Made by a program: the position numbers and the translations under genes. Below, piece after piece: positions 60,664 through 64,000 of a stretch of 64,000 nucleotides of DNA. Origin of the DNA: Nocardiopsis sp. TSRI0078 (GTDB taxonomy: Bacteria; Actinomycetota; Actinomycetes; Streptosporangiales; Streptosporangiaceae). Positions within the stretch are counted from its first letter, which is position 1. Each line of letters starts with the position of its first letter. The notes beneath the pieces are model-generated. The model worked only from the letters and a program-made list of their open reading frames with translations. It had not been told where the DNA came from and did not search any database. The stretch lies in contig NZ_LWLB01000001.1 in NCBI RefSeq assembly GCF_001905145.1, positions 124,001-188,000 on the forward strand. Reading direction: 5' to 3'.

Positions 60664-62511
60664 ATGGGTTTTCTGCGGAACTGGCCATTCCTCCTACGGG
60701 CGCTGGGCCCCGCGGGCCCCGTCCTGATCGTCTCCCTGACCATGGTCCGGCTCCTGGAGCGGATCGTGCCCGCCGTGACCGCGCTGGCCCTGGCCGCGCT
60801 GGTCGGGGTGCTCGCCCCGCCCGCGGCCCCGGGCACGTTCGCGTCCGCGCTGCCGCCGATCCTGGTGCTCGGGCTGGTCGTGCTCGGCGGGCACGCCGGC
60901 GAGGCGGCGGCCGCACCGCTGGAGTACCTGGCACGGTCGCGGATCGACGGTGCGCACCGGGAGCGGATCGGCCGGGCCGCGTCCGGGAGCCGCGGGATCG
61001 CCGCGCTGGAGGACACCGCCGTCCAGGTGCTGCTGCGGCAGGTGCGCGCCGATCCCGAGCACGGCGTGGAGTCCACGCCCGGCGGCGGGGCGGTCGCCGC
61101 GCTGCGGTGGACGTGCGGACTGGCCGGAGCGGTGCTCACCTGCGCGGTCCTGGCCCGGTTCGCGTGGTGGCTGGTCCCGGTGGTGCTGGTGCCCGCCGCC
61201 GCGAACCGGTACCTGCGCCACCGGTGGTCGCTCACCGGCGCGGACCGGTGGCGGCTGGCGATCCGGGGCGAGCTGCACGCGGACGTGTGGCGTAGGGCGT
61301 CGGTCTCGCCGGGCGAGAGCAAGGACGTGCGGGTCTTCGGGCTCGGGGACTGGATGGTGGACCGGATGCAGGGCCACCTGGTGGAGGCCAACAAGCCGCT
61401 GTGGTCGCACATCGACCGCACTCTGCGGCTTCAGTGGTTGCCGTTGGCGCTGGTGCTCGCGGGGCTGGTACCCGCCTACCTGCTGGTGACCCACGGAGCG
61501 GTGTCGGGGACGACGACGGTGACGGTGCAGACCGCCGTGCTCGCCGCCGGGTGGTCTCTGTACCAGGCGCTGGGAAGCTCGGCCGACCTGTTCCACATGG
61601 CGGGGGCGGCGCGGATCCTGTCGTCCACCGCCGAGCTGCGCCGGCGCCTGGCCGCCGGCGGGACGGTGCCCGAATCGGTGCGGCCGGAGCCGTTCGCCGG
61701 CCGGGTGTCGATGGTCCGCTTCGAGGGGGTCTCCTTCACCTACCCCGGTACGGACTCCCCCGTGCTGGACGGGATCGACCTGGAGATCCGCACCGACGAG
61801 CTCCTGGCGGTGGTGGGGCTCAACGGCGCGGGCAAGTCCACGCTCATCAAGCTGCTGTGCGGGCTCTACCGGCCCACGGCGGGCCGCGTCACCGCGGACG
61901 GGGTGGACGTCACCGCCATGCCCGCCGAGCGGTGGCGGTCCCGTCTGGCCGTCATGTTCCAGGACTTCAACCGCTACGAGCTCTCGGCCGCGGAGAACGT
62001 CCTCCTCGGGCGGGCCGGTCCGCACGACCCCGAGGCGCTGGAGGCGGCGGCCGAGGAGTCCGGGTTCGCCGAGGTGCTGGAGCGGCTGCCCCGGGGGTGG
62101 GACACGCCTCTCTCCCGCGGCCGGACCGGGGGCGTGGACCTGTCCGGCGGACAGTGGCAGCAGCTCGTCCTGGCGAGGGCGCTCTACGCGGTGCGCGGCG
62201 GGGGCGTTCCGGCGAGCCTGCTGGTCGCCGACGAGCCCACCGCGCACCTGGACGTGCGTACCGAGTTCGCGCTCTTCGAGCGGTTGGCGCGGCGGCGCCG
62301 GGAGACGGGGATCGTGTTGGTCTCGCACCGGTTGTCCACGGTCCGGCGGGCCGACCGGATCGTCCTGCTGGACGGTGGCCGCGTCACCGAGACCGGCACG
62401 CACGAGGAGCTGGTCGCGCTGGGCGGGCGGTACGCCGGGATGTTCGCCGTCCAGGCGGAGCGCTTCCGGACCGGACCGGCCGGCGCGCGGGGAGGGGAGG
62501 GATCCGCGTGA
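60664..62511 (+). CDS. ABC exporter half-transporter (permease-ATPase fusion)
   Basis: The 615-residue product has an N-terminal membrane domain of about six helices (LIVSLTMVRLLERIVPAVTA onward) and a C-terminal ATPase: FTYPGTDSPVLDGIDLEIRT, Walker A GLNGAGKST near residue 390, Q-loop MFQDFNRYELSAAENVLLGR, signature LSGGQWQQLVLARAL, Walker B LLVADEPTAHLD, and H-loop SHRLSTV. It resembles half-transporters found with natural-product or peptide loci. A second one follows after a tiny ORF, so the two probably form a heterodimer. The substrate is not known. Confidence 0.9.
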   Translation: MGFLRNWPFLLRALGPAGPVLIVSLTMVRLLERIVPAVTALALAALVGVLAPPAAPGTFASALPPILVLGLVVLGGHAGEAAAAPLEYLARSRIDGAHRERIGRAASGSRGIAALEDTAVQVLLRQVRADPEHGVESTPGGGAVAALRWTCGLAGAVLTCAVLARFAWWLVPVVLVPAAANRYLRHRWSLTGADRWRLAIRGELHADVWRRASVSPGESKDVRVFGLGDWMVDRMQGHLVEANKPLWSHIDRTLRLQWLPLALVLAGLVPAYLLVTHGAVSGTTTVTVQTAVLAAGWSLYQALGSSADLFHMAGAARILSSTAELRRRLAAGGTVPESVRPEPFAGRVSMVRFEGVSFTYPGTDSPVLDGIDLEIRTDELLAVVGLNGAGKSTLIKLLCGLYRPTAGRVTADGVDVTAMPAERWRSRLAVMFQDFNRYELSAAENVLLGRAGPHDPEALEAAAEESGFAEVLERLPRGWDTPLSRGRTGGVDLSGGQWQQLVLARALYAVRGGGVPASLLVADEPTAHLDVRTEFALFERLARRRRETGIVLVSHRLSTVRRADRIVLLDGGRVTETGTHEELVALGGRYAGMFAVQAERFRTGPAGARGGEGSA

Positions 62512-62615
62512 GTCCTCGTCACGGCTTATACCGCGCGGAGCACGTCCGCCCCGACGGACCCCGCCGTCACACCGCGTCCGAGAACCACGGCCCCGACGAA
62601 GGAGGTCCGGCGTGA
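62508..62615 (+). CDS. Possible 35-residue peptide coupled to both ABC genes
   Basis: A GTG overlapping the first ABC gene stop (GTGA) opens a 35-codon frame, MSPRHGLYRAEHVRPDGPRR then HTASENHGPDEGGPA, whose TGA overlaps the GTG of the next ABC gene (GTGA). No hydrophobic stretch or cysteine is present. The double overlap keeps ribosomes moving through the gap, so it could be just a coupling ORF; a small exported peptide or RiPP precursor is another option. The ribosome site would have to be inside the upstream gene (GGAGGGA at about 62495). Uncertain. Confidence 0.35.
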   Translation: MSPRHGLYRAEHVRPDGPRRHTASENHGPDEGGPA

Positions 62616-64000
62616 ACCGCCACCTGTCGCTGTGGTGTGAGGTGCTCCGCCTGTCCTGGCGGACCGCCCCGGGCCTGACCGCGGGTGCGTACGCCGCCGT
62701 GGCGGTGTCGGTGGCCGCGGTGGCGGCCGTGGGCCTGTCCCTCCGGGCCGCCGTGGACGCGACCGCCCAGGGGGTGGCGGGGACCGCGCTGCTCGGAGCG
62801 GCCGGGGTCGCGGGAGCGTACGCGCTGATCCTGGTCCTGCATGACCTGACCGCGGAACTGGTGGGCACGGTCTCGGACCGCACCGGGCGCATGGCGGTCC
62901 ACCCGAGGGTGCACCGGGACATCAACGCGGTCCGGGGCCTGGAGCACCTGGAGCGCGGCGACTTCCTGGACCGGGTGAGCCTCGTGCGCCGCTCCACCGG
63001 GCTGATCGCCCGCAGCGGGTGGAACGCGGTCCTGGCGGTGGCCCACGTTCTGAAACTGCTGGTGACGGTGGCGCTGCTGAGTGGTGTGGACCCGGTGCTG
63101 CTGGTGCTGATCCCGCTCGCGGCGGTACCCGTCTGGTGCGACCACCGGGGACAGCGCCTGGTGGAGCGCGCCGAGGTGGAGGGGGCCGAGGCCTACCGGG
63201 TGCAGCAGCACCTGTTCGACACCCTGGTGAGCGCCGCCGGGGGCAGGGAGGTACGGGTGACGGGCGCCGCCGACCGGCTCCTCCGGCTCCGGGCCGGGGC
63301 GTGGCGGGAGGCCGAGCGGGTCCGCTTCCGGGCCAGGGCGTTCGCCGCGCTGTGGACCCTGGCCGGGTGGACGGTGTTCGTCGCCGGGTTCACCGGCGGC
63401 ATCGCGCTGGTGGTCCGTCTGGCCACCGAAGACACAGGCGGTGTCGGTGACCTGGTGTTGACGGTGATGCTGGCGATGAGTCTGCGGCAGACGATGCAGA
63501 GCACGGTGGCCACGGCCGCCGAGGCGACCGGGATGCGGCGCGTCATCGAGCCCTACCTGTGGCTGCGCGACCACGTGCGCGCGGAACGGGGGCGCGGTGC
63601 GGCGGACGGCCCCGCGCCCGACGCCCTGTCCCGGGGGATCGCCCTGGACGGCGTCTCCTTCACCTACCCGGGCACCGGGCGCCCCGCCCTGGACGAGGTG
63701 TCCGTGCTGCTGCCCGCCGGATCGGTGGTGGCGGTGGTCGGCGAGTACGGGTCGGGCAAGACGACCCTGGTCAAGCTGCTGTTGTCCTTCTATGAGCCGG
63801 ACTCCGGGCGTGTCCTGGTGGACGGCCGTGACCTCGGGCGTGTCAGCACCGAGGGGTGGCGGGCCAGGGCCAGCGCGGTCTTCCAGGACTTCGGCCGGTT
63901 CCACACGGTCTTCCGGGAGACCGTGGGGATCGGCGACCTGCCCCGGATCAGGGACCGGGAGGCGTTGCGGGGGGCCGTGCGCGCGGCCGACGCCGGCGCC
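62612..64000 (+). CDS. Second ABC exporter half-transporter, 3' end cut by window
   Basis: 463 codons are visible from GTG 62612 (MNRHLSLWCEVLRLSWRTAP), which follows the strong site GAAGGAGGT. A membrane domain of about six helices includes TAGAYAAVAVSVAAVAAVGL, VLKLLVTVALLSGVDPVLLV and GWTVFVAGFTGGIALVVRL. The ATPase begins ALDGVSFTYPGTGRPALDEV with Walker A GEYGSGKTT (a Tyr where most have Asn or Pro) and Q-loop VFQDFGRFHTVFRETVGI. Signature and Walker B are beyond the edge. Partner of the preceding half-transporter. Confidence 0.88.
   Translation, partial: MNRHLSLWCEVLRLSWRTAPGLTAGAYAAVAVSVAAVAAVGLSLRAAVDATAQGVAGTALLGAAGVAGAYALILVLHDLTAELVGTVSDRTGRMAVHPRVHRDINAVRGLEHLERGDFLDRVSLVRRSTGLIARSGWNAVLAVAHVLKLLVTVALLSGVDPVLLVLIPLAAVPVWCDHRGQRLVERAEVEGAEAYRVQQHLFDTLVSAAGGREVRVTGAADRLLRLRAGAWREAERVRFRARAFAALWTLAGWTVFVAGFTGGIALVVRLATEDTGGVGDLVLTVMLAMSLRQTMQSTVATAAEATGMRRVIEPYLWLRDHVRAERGRGAADGPAPDALSRGIALDGVSFTYPGTGRPALDEVSVLLPAGSVVAVVGEYGSGKTTLVKLLLSFYEPDSGRVLVDGRDLGRVSTEGWRARASAVFQDFGRFHTVFRETVGIGDLPRIRDREALRGAVRAADAGA

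Noticed and set aside
62188..62522. Minus-strand frames within the ABC transporter genes
   Set aside because: Antisense shadows; the plus frame carries all ABC motifs.

Overview
The window is chromosomal DNA from a high-GC actinomycete. Third-position GC bias is extreme, Walker and ribosomal proteins are of actinobacterial type, and GTG and TTG starts are common. The gene order tRNA-Trp, secE, nusG, rplK, rplA, lipoprotein, rplJ, rplL, rpoB, rpoC, rpsL, rpsG, fusA, tuf, rpsJ and onward is the one known from Streptomyces and relatives. Protein sequence style and the rodlin-like secreted proteins suggest a spore-forming filamentous genus; Nocardiopsis or a close relative is my best guess, from family resemblance only.

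Region 1 (1-24857, almost all on the minus strand) is the transcription/translation super-operon. Read in the direction of transcription it runs tRNA-Trp, secE, nusG, rplK, rplA, [a plus-strand lipoprotein], rplJ, rplL, terminator/attenuator, rpoB, rpoC, a very large acidic repeat protein with a DUF4190-like membrane tail, then the str operon (rpsL, rpsG, fusA, tuf) and the start of the S10 operon (rpsJ, rplC, rplD, rplW, rplB, rpsS). Good vegetative promoters are visible before rpsL and rpoB, and strong hairpins follow tuf, rpoC, rplL and nusG.

Region 2 (25075-31120) is metabolic and house-keeping: an aspartate-type aminotransferase, an adenosine deaminase, a TMEM165/GDT1-family Mn/Ca exporter under a yybP-ykoY manganese riboswitch, murB, two MaoC-type dehydratase subunits, rpmG and tRNA-Met and tRNA-Thr.

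Region 3 (31297-40553) is the most unusual block: a Wadjet type II-like SMC operon (DUF2397, DUF2398 and TIGR02680 homologues, i.e. JetA, JetB, JetC) in which JetA has lost its N-terminal half and the JetD nuclease gene is absent; a Rad50-like ATPase sits where jetD would be expected.

Region 4 (40757-51735) holds a lipoprotein, a tandem array of five rodlin-like secreted proteins whose Shine-Dalgarno sequences are partly made from the preceding stop codons, tRNA-Tyr, yajQ, htpX, korAB (2-oxoacid:ferredoxin oxidoreductase), an NAD(P)-binding protein, a YGQQPG low-complexity protein, and two more tiny secreted Cys-pair proteins.

Region 5 (51820-64000) has a GNAT acetyltransferase, an ECF41 sigma factor with its own recognisable promoter and a truncated FAD-oxidoreductase remnant, a VOC protein, a frameshifted Uma2 gene, a DcuSR/CitAB-type two-component system divergent from a tctCBA tricarboxylate transporter, and a pair of ABC exporter half-transporters with a 35-codon coupled ORF between them; the second is cut by the window end.
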